Below are positions 9,220 through 18,353 of a stretch of DNA of 50,941 bases, piece after piece. Made by a program: the position numbers and the translations under genes. Below the pieces are notes generated by a model that was not told where the DNA came from, did not search any database, and saw nothing but the letters and a program-made list of their open reading frames with translations. Source of the DNA: a virus. The stretch lies in the IMG/VR virus record IMGVR_UViG_3300025313_000021, positions 1 to 50,941 of that record. One strand, 5' to 3'. The number at the start of each line of letters is the position of its first letter. Positions within the stretch are counted from its first letter, which is position 1.

Positions 9220-10971
9220 TTAGTATCTAGAACGACCAGGTGATCCAAATTTAGAACGCGAAGCAAATGGAAATAACCCACCCCTAAAACCAACTACGGG
9301 TTGAGCGTAGCCACGTCTAGTGTGACCCATAATTCTGTCCCAAAGTTGCGCTAATTGTTTATCGAGGTGTTTAATAATATCTAGGAAATCCCTACCACTA
9401 AATCTTCCTTCGGTAATAGTTAAATCCCCTAGGTGTTTTTCTTCTCCTGATGTGCGCAATAAGTATAAATACACACCATTAATTGCATCTCTAGCAGACT
9501 TAAGGCGTACATATTCTTTGATATAGTATGGAGGATTTAAGTAATCAAAAGGAGCTGGGTATGTAAATGCATATTGCGTAGGTTGGGCAAATGTCTGATA
9601 TATCATGGTGTTATAGAATGGTACTGGGAAAATAAAGAATGATAATGTCTGTTGTCTATATGTTAAATAGTCTATAGCATTGAATTGTGCCCAGAATCCA
9701 TTTTGTCTAATTAACATAAGCAAGTCTTCATCTGTAGCATGACTAAGTATAAGAGGAGCTACTGAACGCACCAGTCTAGGTGTGGAGTAGTATGGAAACA
9801 ACACAGTTGTAAAGTGCCACTCAAAATCTTCATCAGGGAACTTTAATGTAACCGTAATCTTATTATTAATCTTTAAGGCTGTAGTAGGAAATGTTTTTTT
9901 AATAGTAGTTTCATCTTTAACGGCATCATAAGTAACTGTAACAACAGCGTCTGGATCGACTAATATACCTGTTTTTTCTATAGGAGATACATCATCTACA
10001 TGAGTACGAGGTACTTCAAATATATCAGGTGGAAATATAAAGTCTCTAAGGCCACCATAATATGGTGTACCTTCAGGTTCATCTGTAAAAGGAATACCAT
10101 CTACTATAAAATTAGAATCATCAAATGACATACTGGTATAGTTGCCTTTTATTTTAATCCATACCTCTCCTATGTCTGGAGCTATATCATATACATCTGG
10201 TTTTGGATAAGTATCTATAACTTGTATAGGTGCAAATCCACCATATATTGCAGCAGAAGTGCTAACACTATCTTCTAGTGCTATACTACTTAAATCTATC
10301 TCACCTATATAGAATGTGTGGACATCGCTGTAGTGTCCTTTTTGAGTTGATGGACGTACGCCCCTAACTCGCCAGAAGTATTGCTTATCCACATCAAAAG
10401 GTCTATCAGGCATTACCGTAGTTAGAGTATTGTCGATTGTATCTGAAGGTAATGGCCAGTAAATTACATCAAATGAATTAGTTTGAGATACTTCTATATC
10501 ATAGTGATCTGCCCCTGGTATTGCATCCCATGAGAAAGTAGGTTGTACTTGTATGGCGCTTTGATTACTGGGTGAACGAAGAATTGTTTGAGGCAACATG
10601 CCTGAGGTATCTGTGGTAAATGTTGAAAAGAAATTGCCCATCATACCATTACCAAGTATGTCTTTAATACCATCTATAGGAGATGTTGTAGGCTTGTTAT
10701 GTCCAACTACAGTAATACGATATGTAATACCTGGGTCAAAGTTGATTGTTGGTGTAAAGGTAAGGGTCTTGTTTAGAGCAGAGTAAGCTAAGCTACCAGG
10801 AACACGAATATCTGTACCTTCTTTTTCTACTATAAAAGTAGAAGCACCAAAGGTTAGTTGGTCCATTGCTCTAAAGAACTTAACTTCTATTTTACTGTCT
10901 AGAGCAACACCTACACTAAAAGACTTTGGTATTATCTTTTGTATTAGATTGCTTTCACTAAAATCAGCCAC
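9220..10971 (-). CDS. Virion protein with SbsA-like Ig and fibronectin III-like domains (583 aa)
   Basis: Residues ~1-120 have the pattern of a bacterial Ig-like (SbsA/Big_5-type) domain: KSFSVGVALDSKIEVKFFRA, LTFTPTINFDPGITYRITV, FFSTFTT. Residues ~130-225 look like a fibronectin type III or Ig domain: PTFSWDAIPGADHYDIEVSQ and KQYFWRVRGVRP. The rest is β-rich, then a helical part and a Gly/Arg-rich tail. The start is GTG with AGGAG five bases upstream. Such proteins decorate heads, necks or tails and bind glycans weakly. The position beside the neck gene suggests a neck whisker or collar protein. Confidence 0.8.
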   Translation of the reverse strand: MADFSESNLIQKIIPKSFSVGVALDSKIEVKFFRAMDQLTFGASTFIVEKEGTDIRVPGSLAYSALNKTLTFTPTINFDPGITYRITVVGHNKPTTSPIDGIKDILGNGMMGNFFSTFTTDTSGMLPQTILRSPSNQSAIQVQPTFSWDAIPGADHYDIEVSQTNSFDVIYWPLPSDTIDNTLTTVMPDRPFDVDKQYFWRVRGVRPSTQKGHYSDVHTFYIGEIDLSSIALEDSVSTSAAIYGGFAPIQVIDTYPKPDVYDIAPDIGEVWIKIKGNYTSMSFDDSNFIVDGIPFTDEPEGTPYYGGLRDFIFPPDIFEVPRTHVDDVSPIEKTGILVDPDAVVTVTYDAVKDETTIKKTFPTTALKINNKITVTLKFPDEDFEWHFTTVLFPYYSTPRLVRSVAPLILSHATDEDLLMLIRQNGFWAQFNAIDYLTYRQQTLSFFIFPVPFYNTMIYQTFAQPTQYAFTYPAPFDYLNPPYYIKEYVRLKSARDAINGVYLYLLRTSGEEKHLGDLTITEGRFSGRDFLDIIKHLDKQLAQLWDRIMGHTRRGYAQPVVGFRGGLFPFASRSKFGSPGRSRY

Positions 10972-11046
10972 TCAAACTCCTACTTAAGAAATTTATAGCT
11001 CGTTAAGAACATATAGTAGATAGTTGTTTTTTTGTGTCTTTTATAG

Positions 11047-11406
11047 TTAATCTAACTCTACATCTAAGACATGGTTTTCCACTATATCTCTTGCTACATC
11101 CACAGATTTCATTTTCTTTGTTACGCGAAAATATAGATAGAAGAAAATCAACGAGAAACAATACAAGCAACCAATTGAAAACCAAAACGCGGGCATGGGC
11201 GATAGATGAAGCAATCTCAGGCCTATCATAAAGCATCCCATTTGAATCCAGTCGTATCCTAAAGGAAGAAAGAAGAATCCTGCTGTCCAATAAAACATTT
11301 TCTGATTCTCCAGGTTTACGAACCAAGAGGAAATTATCTGTAATTTTTCTTTTATCCTTTTTGTTGTTGACCTTAACACTAGATACACCCCTACTGTTGC
11401 CATCAC
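11047..11406 (-). CDS. Small membrane protein, frame uncertain (119 aa)
   Basis: This frame encodes two strongly hydrophobic segments (around residues 42-65 and 70-95) with a basic, then acidic, tail, a holin-like topology beside a lipase gene. Its GTG/ATG start has no good ribosome site. A competing minus-strand frame, 11003-11443 (146 aa), has a good AAAGGAG, a GTG start, one hydrophobic segment and a Cys cluster (CGCSKRYSGKPCLRC). Codon use does not decide between them. One of the two is probably real; both could be. Confidence 0.4.
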   Translation of the reverse strand: MMATVGVYLVLRSTTKRIKEKLQIISSWFVNLENQKMFYWTAGFFFLPLGYDWIQMGCFMIGLRLLHLSPMPAFWFSIGCLYCFSLIFFYLYFRVTKKMKSVDVARDIVENHVLDVELD

Positions 11407-11594
11407 TTGGCAAAGATAAACCCTCTTCCATTCTTCCCTTCACGTCTCCTTTATAGGACTAGCGTCCTGTTGTGCCATATGGACTCCACCAGTTATCACA
11501 GCGACCCTGTGGACGAATAAACCCATCTACTACATGGCAACGATTAACCCCATCAAAGAACCTAAAAAGCTTTATCTAGCTTAGCTATATCAAC

Positions 11595-12428
11595 TTACTT
11601 AATAGCTAAAAGCGGCTCTAGCACAGCTTTGGCATTCTGATAACCAGCTTCTATAAATTCAGGTATACGCTTAACATCAAAGATAGTGCCACCCCTCATC
11701 TTAGGGGTAAGAAGTGTGAGCTTATCTTCTAGAAGATACTGTGCTTCAGATATGGATTTGTCAATGTGACTATCCCATAGAGATTCGTAAGCAGAAAATA
11801 TAGCATCTATCTTACCACGAACAATATCTTCATCTACACCAGAAGCAACATTCGATACCAATATTCTATCTACTTGATCGTTGTAGCAATAGTGTATGGG
11901 TAAGCAATCAGCTATACCACCATCATAGAAGTGATCACCACCATATCCTGACATAGGAATGGGCCGTGTCCTGAATATAGCAGGTATGGCTGAACTAGCA
12001 GCTATAAGATCTGCTAGATTAATATATGCATGGGAAGTATTTCTGGTTGTAAATAGTATTGGATCTCCCGTACGAACATGAGTGGTAACTATGGATAAAT
12101 CTATTTGTTTTATATTGACCATATATTGGTCTTTTAGAAATCGATTAAGTTTATTGCGTAACTTCTTACCAGGAAACAATCCAGTGCCATTAAATAGTGA
12201 CCATAGATCATATTCTATAAAGAAACCTGGATTCTTAATATCTAGAAATATCTTTTTAATTTCGGCGGGTGATAATCCTGATGCATATAACCCACCAATT
12301 ACTGCACCACCAGAGGAACCTACTATGTGTTTTATATTTATATTATTATGTTCTAAGAGATAAGTAAGTAGACCGATATGTGCTGCGGCTCTAATTCCTC
12401 CTGACGAGAGAACCAGAGTGATATCCAA
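11595..12428 (-). CDS. Patatin-like phospholipase (277 aa)
   Basis: Residues 3-20 carry the glycine-rich oxyanion loop (LVLSSGGIRAAAHIG). The nucleophile elbow GSSGG is at residues 37-41 (Ser39), and the catalytic aspartate is in DGG at 169-171, followed by ADCLP. These are the complete signatures of the patatin family of Ser-Asp lipid acyl hydrolases. No signal peptide is visible. The start is TTG, right after the stop of the small upstream gene (TAA then TTG), with AGGGAG upstream, so translation is coupled. A lipase inside a virion-protein operon suggests it is packaged or helps lysis or entry; that is inference. Confidence 0.88.
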   Translation of the reverse strand: MDITLVLSSGGIRAAAHIGLLTYLLEHNNINIKHIVGSSGGAVIGGLYASGLSPAEIKKIFLDIKNPGFFIEYDLWSLFNGTGLFPGKKLRNKLNRFLKDQYMVNIKQIDLSIVTTHVRTGDPILFTTRNTSHAYINLADLIAASSAIPAIFRTRPIPMSGYGGDHFYDGGIADCLPIHYCYNDQVDRILVSNVASGVDEDIVRGKIDAIFSAYESLWDSHIDKSISEAQYLLEDKLTLLTPKMRGGTIFDVKRIPEFIEAGYQNAKAVLEPLLAIK

Positions 12429-12644
12429 TTAATTTATACTCCCTTCTATCGGTGTATTAAGCTTAATACCTATTGAATAATCTAAGGCAATCCCTACCCC
12501 ATATTTAGCTAGTAAGTCAAATACTTCTTGACGTACAGAAGCAAGGTATTCTTCTTTGTCTTTCTTGGTCATTTGAGCTATATCAGGAAGGATTCCTTCC
12601 ATAGCTGCTGCAAGGAACTTATTAGGCTTCTTTTTTCTAGGCAT
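12429..12644 (-). CDS. Small basic protein (71 aa)
   Basis: The protein starts MPRKKKPNKFLAAAMEG and has an amphipathic helical middle. I chose the ATG at 12644 because GGGAGA lies 7 bases upstream; the longer ATG at 12659 would place that site inside the gene. It is translationally coupled to the phospholipase, whose TTG follows its stop immediately. It may be a chaperone or partner of the lipase. No family is recognised. Confidence 0.7.
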   Translation of the reverse strand: MPRKKKPNKFLAAAMEGILPDIAQMTKKDKEEYLASVRQEVFDLLAKYGVGIALDYSIGIKLNTPIEGSIN

Positions 12645-12736
12645 TTGTATTTCTCCCATAGTTATTTATTCATTTAAAAATCTATTATTATTTTTTGTGT
12701 TTTTTCCACAGCCACATAAGCATAATGACACTTTAA

Positions 12737-13762
12737 TTATAAATCCTCCGACAACATATATAAGGTTGCAGTAGCAAAATTATTTTTATTATAGGTAGGC
12801 CATGTAAAAGGTTGATTATCCATCAATCTAACAACTAATTTCATATTCAGTGAAGACTTTAGAATGGTAGTGGAGATATAGTTCCAAGGAAACACAGTGA
12901 CATCACTTACTAGCTCTCCAAACTTAGGAGAAATAGAGGGGGCATTAGCCCAATTATGAATATCCTGCGCGGATTTATACCTCTGTCCTCCAACTTTATA
13001 TGGCCCAACATAAACTTCAAATAAAATAATATCATTAAATACTTGCATGTCATTGCTAAATTGTCCCTCAACTTTATCAATAACAAGCATCTTACCAGGA
13101 GAAGGAGAGATTTCCCATTCACTCGTGGTAGCATACCAATAATTAGCAGTAATATTTGCACTAGTTGGCGTATCAAATAATACAGATCCGTTCTCATAAT
13201 TAATAGTTAGATTAGAATTAGTTTGCTTATCTTGACTGTTGTATTGCATCTGGGGCACACCATCTATATATATTTGAGGTCTTTTACCTAAATTACTATC
13301 GCTAGTTACCCTATAGGTATCTATCCAATATGGGTAAGCACTTGTAAATGTTAGATTGTCACCTGAATTAATGAGGGTTTCTCCAGTAATCTGTAAGCTC
13401 TTAAGGTGCCATGTGCATTTATCTCCTAGATTGTGTGAAACAGCATATACTTTAGTTGAATCTGTTTTTTCAGTTACGCTTCGTATTAATCCCAACCCTG
13501 TGAAAGGTTTAAATTTTATAAACTGATCAACAATTCCATCTTGCAAATCATTATATGATATTGCTGTTGGTTTAATATTAGTCTCAAAATCAACAATGTC
13601 AGTATTGGAATCTTGAATTAACTTAGTATAGTAGTAAACATCTTTGGGATTATCAACAAGAAATATAGTATAGATTAATCCGTCTTCTATATAACAATAA
13701 CTTAAATTGCGCTGTGTCTTTATTGTTTTTAATTTACTATACGATACTACAAATGATTTCAT
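12737..13762 (-). CDS. Virion surface/fibre protein with shared N-terminal module (341 aa)
   Basis: Residues 1-85 (YCYIEDGLIYTIFLVDNPKD, then VDFETNIKPTAISYNDLQD) are homologous to the N-termini of the proteins at 13759-15162 and 15162-15788. The module reads Y-x-hydrophobic strand, VD/VN, YYTK, DFETN-x-KP-x-A, and then diverges. The remainder is β-rich (YWIDTYRVTSD, PQIYIDGVPQMQYNS). A shared attachment module with variable distal parts is typical of receptor-binding or head-fibre sets. The start overlaps the preceding stop (ATGA), with GAGGAG upstream. Confidence 0.75.
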   Translation of the reverse strand: MKSFVVSYSKLKTIKTQRNLSYCYIEDGLIYTIFLVDNPKDVYYYTKLIQDSNTDIVDFETNIKPTAISYNDLQDGIVDQFIKFKPFTGLGLIRSVTEKTDSTKVYAVSHNLGDKCTWHLKSLQITGETLINSGDNLTFTSAYPYWIDTYRVTSDSNLGKRPQIYIDGVPQMQYNSQDKQTNSNLTINYENGSVLFDTPTSANITANYWYATTSEWEISPSPGKMLVIDKVEGQFSNDMQVFNDIILFEVYVGPYKVGGQRYKSAQDIHNWANAPSISPKFGELVSDVTVFPWNYISTTILKSSLNMKLVVRLMDNQPFTWPTYNKNNFATATLYMLSEDL

Positions 13763-15162
13763 AATAACTCCTCACCAAACATAACCGTAACTGTTCCATT
13801 GGAGTTAGAATTATTTCCTTTTTTACCAACTACCAATAGATTTTCACCTGGATTTATATATAGGGCTAATTCAAAATTAAATACAAAAAATTCTTCATCA
13901 GAGTTGACTGATTCAATTAGTTTGGTGCCATAACTAGAAGTAGTAGGAGTACGATAAACCAACATACTAGAAGAGATAGCAAGATCTTTCAAGTTATTAA
14001 TTGCAACATATGTTCCATTGGATGTAATAGTTCCGTTCTTATATATGAAAATAATATTTTCTTCATCTGTTGAAGTAATATGTATAGATTTAACCCTCAT
14101 TATCTTATCTGTACTTGGATTTTTCAATAGAAATATTGGAGCTGTTTGGCTTGGAATTACAACAGAAGTAGTTGTAATAAAAGCTTTTGATTGCGAAGAC
14201 ATAACTTGCCAGACATCTCCACTAGAAACTACCGTAATATCTCCAAGCCTATCTACTATATCCTTTAGTCTTCCTAATACAGTATAATCTGTTGGATTTA
14301 ATTGAACCTCACCAATTCTATTATCAAAATCCACTTCTGATAGACGTGTTGATAAATCAACATCCAATTTATCTGTATTCAAAGCTATTTCGTCGAGATT
14401 ATTGTTGGCTGCCAACAATGTTGTTTCTGTAGAAGCACCTGTAGGCAAAGACACCGTACCTGTAATGTCTGTAATATTCCAAGTACCTGCTTGATTAATA
14501 CTACCTATTGTGTTATTTCCTATAGGCAATGGAAAATTGAGAAACACACCGCTGGTTTCATTGGTTACTGATGTGACAATATTAGTAGAGCCAGACCCCA
14601 CACCTAATAATCTTATCCTAACTTGGGTAAATCCCGCTACAGTACATCTAAATACAGAACCAGATGTTGGATTGATAAATGTGGTTGAAGACTGACCTGT
14701 ACCAGCCACATATCCGAATATAGGAGTCCACACCCCACTATTATCAACAGTAGCTTCAAATATTATTGTCCCCGTGAATGCGGTATGTATTAATTGAAAA
14801 ACCACATTTCTTCTTTTACTTGTTCGAATCGAAACCATATCATTAATATTAGTCAGCATGCCTGTGTGAGAGTAAGACTGATAATCATAAATCGCATTTG
14901 CAATACAGTCATCAATACTTTCACATAACATAGCCGTAGGTAGTATATTATTAATAAAATCATTATAACTATCTAATTGTAACTGATCTATGACAATCCC
15001 ATTGTTGGGTTTAGTAAGATTTATTTTATATATATTATTAGATAGTACATCTACAACCATTAAACTATAGGTATCAACTAAATCTATATATCCTATCTTC
15101 AGATCTAAAAGTAGGGATAGGTATTTTAGTTGCGTATATTTTACAAATAACTCTTGCATCAT
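13759..15162 (-). CDS. Virion surface/fibre protein (467 aa)
   Basis: The N-terminal ~90 residues (IGYIDLVDTYSLMVVDVLSN) are a divergent copy of the shared module of its neighbours. Next come a β-sandwich-like section (FEATVDNSGVWTPIFGYV), a short heptad-like segment (TTLLAANNNLDEIALNTDKL) and a second β-domain at the C-terminus. I chose ATG 15162 because GGGGAG lies 10 bases upstream and it overlaps the preceding stop as TAATG. The frame is also open to a GTG at 15186, inside the upstream gene. Confidence 0.75.
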   Translation of the reverse strand: MMQELFVKYTQLKYLSLLLDLKIGYIDLVDTYSLMVVDVLSNNIYKINLTKPNNGIVIDQLQLDSYNDFINNILPTAMLCESIDDCIANAIYDYQSYSHTGMLTNINDMVSIRTSKRRNVVFQLIHTAFTGTIIFEATVDNSGVWTPIFGYVAGTGQSSTTFINPTSGSVFRCTVAGFTQVRIRLLGVGSGSTNIVTSVTNETSGVFLNFPLPIGNNTIGSINQAGTWNITDITGTVSLPTGASTETTLLAANNNLDEIALNTDKLDVDLSTRLSEVDFDNRIGEVQLNPTDYTVLGRLKDIVDRLGDITVVSSGDVWQVMSSQSKAFITTTSVVIPSQTAPIFLLKNPSTDKIMRVKSIHITSTDEENIIFIYKNGTITSNGTYVAINNLKDLAISSSMLVYRTPTTSSYGTKLIESVNSDEEFFVFNFELALYINPGENLLVVGKKGNNSNSNGTVTVMFGEELL

Positions 15163-15788
15163 TATTTGATTACTCCCCTGATCCACGCACTTAATGTATT
15201 ACTATTTTGTAATGAAGTTAGTATTACTCTAATAGGTATTACACCGTCTCCTAACATTTCATGATCTATATGTGCTTCGGTAAAACCAGCATCACTATGT
15301 GATATTTTAACAATCAATATATTATCACCAACGGGATCATGTATTAATTTAATATTACCCCTATACTCTGTATTCAGTTGTAGACTGTGTAAATTCCATT
15401 TAACACCATTATCAGGTATGAAATCTATTTGATGAGTTTTACCGCTTTCTAAACTAATTTCTCCTGTAGTTAATTCTATTTTTTCAAATAATTCGGAAAT
15501 AGGAACAACTGTTGGAAAATCTCTATAAAAAGGTCTATTAAGTACTAATTGAGCAGTAATAAAATCCTCTAATATATTAGAGGATGTTGCAGATGGCCTT
15601 AGATTGGTATCAAAATCTATATTATCAACACCCTGATCTTTAAGAGCCCTAGTTAAATAAACAATATCTTTATTACGATCTACTACACAAATATCGTAAT
15701 AATTACTATACTCGACATAACCTACTTGTAAATTAAGAGAGTTATTAATTTCCTTAAATAAACTATAGGTTATATGATTTATCTGCAT
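15162..15788 (-). CDS. Virion surface protein, short member of module family (208 aa)
   Basis: Residues 1-80 (VGYVEYSNYYDICVVDRNKD, then IDFDTNLRPSATSSN) carry the shared N-terminal module. Residues ~110-208 form a compact β-domain (KTHQIDFIPDNGVKWNLHSL). It is the simplest of the three and may show the minimal architecture: docking module plus one distal domain. TTTGGAG lies upstream of the ATG. Confidence 0.75.
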   Translation of the reverse strand: MQINHITYSLFKEINNSLNLQVGYVEYSNYYDICVVDRNKDIVYLTRALKDQGVDNIDFDTNLRPSATSSNILEDFITAQLVLNRPFYRDFPTVVPISELFEKIELTTGEISLESGKTHQIDFIPDNGVKWNLHSLQLNTEYRGNIKLIHDPVGDNILIVKISHSDAGFTEAHIDHEMLGDGVIPIRVILTSLQNSNTLSAWIRGVIK

Positions 15789-15797
15789 TTTATTCTA

Positions 15798-16979
15798 TTA
15801 CTCCAAATCATAAGCTACAAGAATAAACAGTTTCTTATTAGCGCCCATACCGTAAGCACTAAGTGAAAGCACTTCGTTTGGAGCACCCTCAATATGCATA
15901 ACGCCAGACTGATTAAAATTATTACCACCACTATATATTCTATATACTTTTATAGCAGAAGTTAAGAAGTCTACTTCTACCGTTCCATTAGACTCTATAT
16001 TTATTACTATGTTCTTAATACTAATTTTTTTACCTGAAGTGGGAGTTATAATTGTTTGAGATGGAACAATTCCACCTGCTCCTGAAGTGAACTCACTAGA
16101 AAAAGTAAGCATCCCCTCTGTCAGAAGAGAGTTAGTGGTGTTAAGATCGGCATCATTGGATGCTCCTAGTCGTAATATCATACCACTACGAGCATATAGG
16201 TGAACATCGATAGTACTTGAATTAAGATTCGTATTTTCAAACCTAACTAAAAACGTTAATGTTGAGGTTAATGTAGTAGTAGTAGGAGTAACTTTATGTA
16301 TTAACTTTTTATCTTGAAGAAATATTATAGCACCTTGTGTATAGTATATCTCATATAAGTGATAATTAATATCTAATACAAAAGAATTACCTCCATTAAA
16401 ACTACTAACAACCGTATCCGAACTACCTTTTCTTATGCCAATATTAACCGTTGTTCCATTTATCTCATAGTAGGCTGCATCGGCTAAATCGCTTGAGAAT
16501 ACTCCCCACCTACGCCTATTATTGGTTGTTCCTATATCTGGTAGTCTTACCCCTGCTATATAAATATTAGCTGAACCAGAGGAAAAAATACCTATATCTT
16601 GCGAATAAATAGAGACAGAACCATTGGCAGTAGTTCCTGTATGACAAACAAGCTCACCACCTGATACTGTTTGAGAACCTCCATTAACCAGTGAAGATAA
16701 CCATATTCCAACATCAAGAGGAGTGACTGAAAAATTACCACCCGCTAGTTTTATTGTGCTAGCTGTTTTAATCTCACCAAATGTACTAACTATATTATCA
16801 TAGCTAAATACATAATCAGTAATGCCAACCTTGGGATTATTACCTAAGGTAACATTTAAGTTGTTGTCCGTTACACCTACTGTATTGGTACCATCTGTAA
16901 CCACAACAGGCCAGGCATTAGCCAGGGAAGTTGGACTTCCCTGGTCTGCAGCACCATCATTAAATGAATTTATTCCCAT
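15798..16979 (-). CDS. Lectin-like virion surface protein (393 aa)
   Basis: It begins with a Gly/Thr/Asp-rich segment (WPVVVTDGTNTVGVTDNNL) typical of phage fibre/decoration proteins. A jelly-roll-like region follows (residues ~60-260: TNNRRRWGVFSSDLADAAYY, EINGTTVNIGIRKG). Its alternating strands resemble concanavalin-type lectins. A further β-domain ends the protein. A lectin role is inferred from pattern only. It lacks the N-terminal module of the next three genes. Confidence 0.7.
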   Translation of the reverse strand: MGINSFNDGAADQGSPTSLANAWPVVVTDGTNTVGVTDNNLNVTLGNNPKVGITDYVFSYDNIVSTFGEIKTASTIKLAGGNFSVTPLDVGIWLSSLVNGGSQTVSGGELVCHTGTTANGSVSIYSQDIGIFSSGSANIYIAGVRLPDIGTTNNRRRWGVFSSDLADAAYYEINGTTVNIGIRKGSSDTVVSSFNGGNSFVLDINYHLYEIYYTQGAIIFLQDKKLIHKVTPTTTTLTSTLTFLVRFENTNLNSSTIDVHLYARSGMILRLGASNDADLNTTNSLLTEGMLTFSSEFTSGAGGIVPSQTIITPTSGKKISIKNIVINIESNGTVEVDFLTSAIKVYRIYSGGNNFNQSGVMHIEGAPNEVLSLSAYGMGANKKLFILVAYDLE

Positions 16980-16999
16980 ACTATCCTATAATATTAAGT

Positions 17000-17407
17000 T
17001 TATGATATTTCCATAACTCTGACTTCATTACCAGCACTTCCTGCGATAGCATATAATACAACACTACCTATATCTATAGAGAAAGAATCTCCCTTAAGTA
17101 CTTTAATACCATCGGCAGTGGTAACCGCACTACCACCAAGATATATGGTAGTATTACTGTTATTTTGTAAGAATATAGTTTTTCTATCAGTTAAAGTAGA
17201 TGCAGGCAGTGCAACCGCTGATGTTCCAACCGTAACTGCAGTAGTCTGCATACTACCACTATATCCACCAAATGTAACTGTGTTATTGGCTGGATCTATT
17301 TTAATAGTATTAGCACTAGTATCTAGTCCAACCTCACCTATAATCTGACTACCAGCAGGTAACTCTGCTATTACCTCAACATCATGATTGGTAATAAATC
17401 CTGACAT
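17000..17407 (-). CDS. Small decoration-type protein with TIYLGGS domain (135 aa)
   Basis: The last ~80 residues (LTDRKTIFLQNNSNTTIYLG, then GDSFSIDIGSVVLYAIAG) are homologous to the C-terminus of the protein at 17444-18328 (LIDRKTIMVQNKSTSTAIYV, DSWSMDIGSASLYGI). This is a compact β-barrel-like domain; I do not know its function. Two adjacent genes carrying it as terminal domain suggests domain shuffling. AAGGGAGATGATGT precedes the ATG. Confidence 0.75.
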   Translation of the reverse strand: MSGFITNHDVEVIAELPAGSQIIGEVGLDTSANTIKIDPANNTVTFGGYSGSMQTTAVTVGTSAVALPASTLTDRKTIFLQNNSNTTIYLGGSAVTTADGIKVLKGDSFSIDIGSVVLYAIAGSAGNEVRVMEIS

Positions 17408-17443
17408 ATCACATCATCTCCCTTATAACTACATTAATTACAA

Positions 17444-18328
17444 CTAAGAAACTTCCATTATAACAGCTGGAATGCTAGCAGAAGTAGATATACCATACAG
17501 ACTAGCAGATCCGATATCCATTGACCAGCTATCCCTAGGACCTATCCTAAATCCGTTGGTTGTAGTAACACCACTTCCACCTACATAAATAGCCGTAGAT
17601 GTAGATTTGTTCTGTACCATTATTGTTTTCCTATCAATCAATACGGATGAGGGAAGAAGAGACGCAATCATACCTATGGTTATATCTGTTGTTAGGATAG
17701 TGCCGCTTAAACCTGGTGACGCTTGCTCTATATTAACTATAAGAGGATTACTGTCTATGCCTAGTTCATTACCATCATTATCTCTGAGATTAGTGTGTAT
17801 GGCACGCTTGGGCGTTATACGGGCTGCTGCTGCTTGATCTTCAGTAGGATCACTAGCAATTGTATCGTTGAGTATGCCACCAATAGGTATGAATTCATCT
17901 ACGCCTTCTGCAAATGATGTTTCGTCTATTTGACCTGTTAGTGTTCCGCCTACGATATCAACCTTTAGAGCTTTATCTGTACCTATGGTTGATATACCTA
18001 CCGTATCAACTCCGTTTGTTATCTTAACTTCTGCGGTACCATTTGTAAGAGTTAGATCTATGGTGTCTAACTTATCTTCCACCTCATCAGCATTGTTTCT
18101 GATTGTGGTTAATAAGGCAATGATATCATCTAACTTAAGTTCTAACTCGTCTGTATTAATATTTAATTCGTCTAAATCAATATTAATAGGTAAATCTTCT
18201 AAGAGATCTATGATGGTTTGAAGCTTGGTTTTAATATCATCATCAAATACTAGTTCTTCGCGTTCGTCATTTAAAAAAGCTTGGCCAACAAGATGTTGGC
18301 CTCCCAATATTATTTCTTCATCTGCCAT
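17444..18328 (-). CDS. Fibre protein: coiled coil plus TIYVGGS-type C-terminal domain (294 aa)
   Basis: Residues ~25-95 are an acidic, heptad-like helical stretch (DDIKTKLQTIIDLLEDLPIN, then LKLDDIIALLTTIRNNADEV) that would form a trimeric or dimeric stalk. Residues ~140-200 (FAEGVDEFIPIGGILND, ITPKRAIHTNLRDNDGNELG) match a segment common in phage baseplate and head-fibre proteins. Residues ~215-294 are the C-terminal domain shared with the 135-residue neighbour. Overall it looks like a stalk with a distal head. Confidence 0.75.
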   Translation of the reverse strand: MADEEIILGGQHLVGQAFLNDEREELVFDDDIKTKLQTIIDLLEDLPINIDLDELNINTDELELKLDDIIALLTTIRNNADEVEDKLDTIDLTLTNGTAEVKITNGVDTVGISTIGTDKALKVDIVGGTLTGQIDETSFAEGVDEFIPIGGILNDTIASDPTEDQAAAARITPKRAIHTNLRDNDGNELGIDSNPLIVNIEQASPGLSGTILTTDITIGMIASLLPSSVLIDRKTIMVQNKSTSTAIYVGGSGVTTTNGFRIGPRDSWSMDIGSASLYGISTSASIPAVIMEVS

Positions 18329-18353
18329 AGTAATAATCCTATGTTGTATATTA

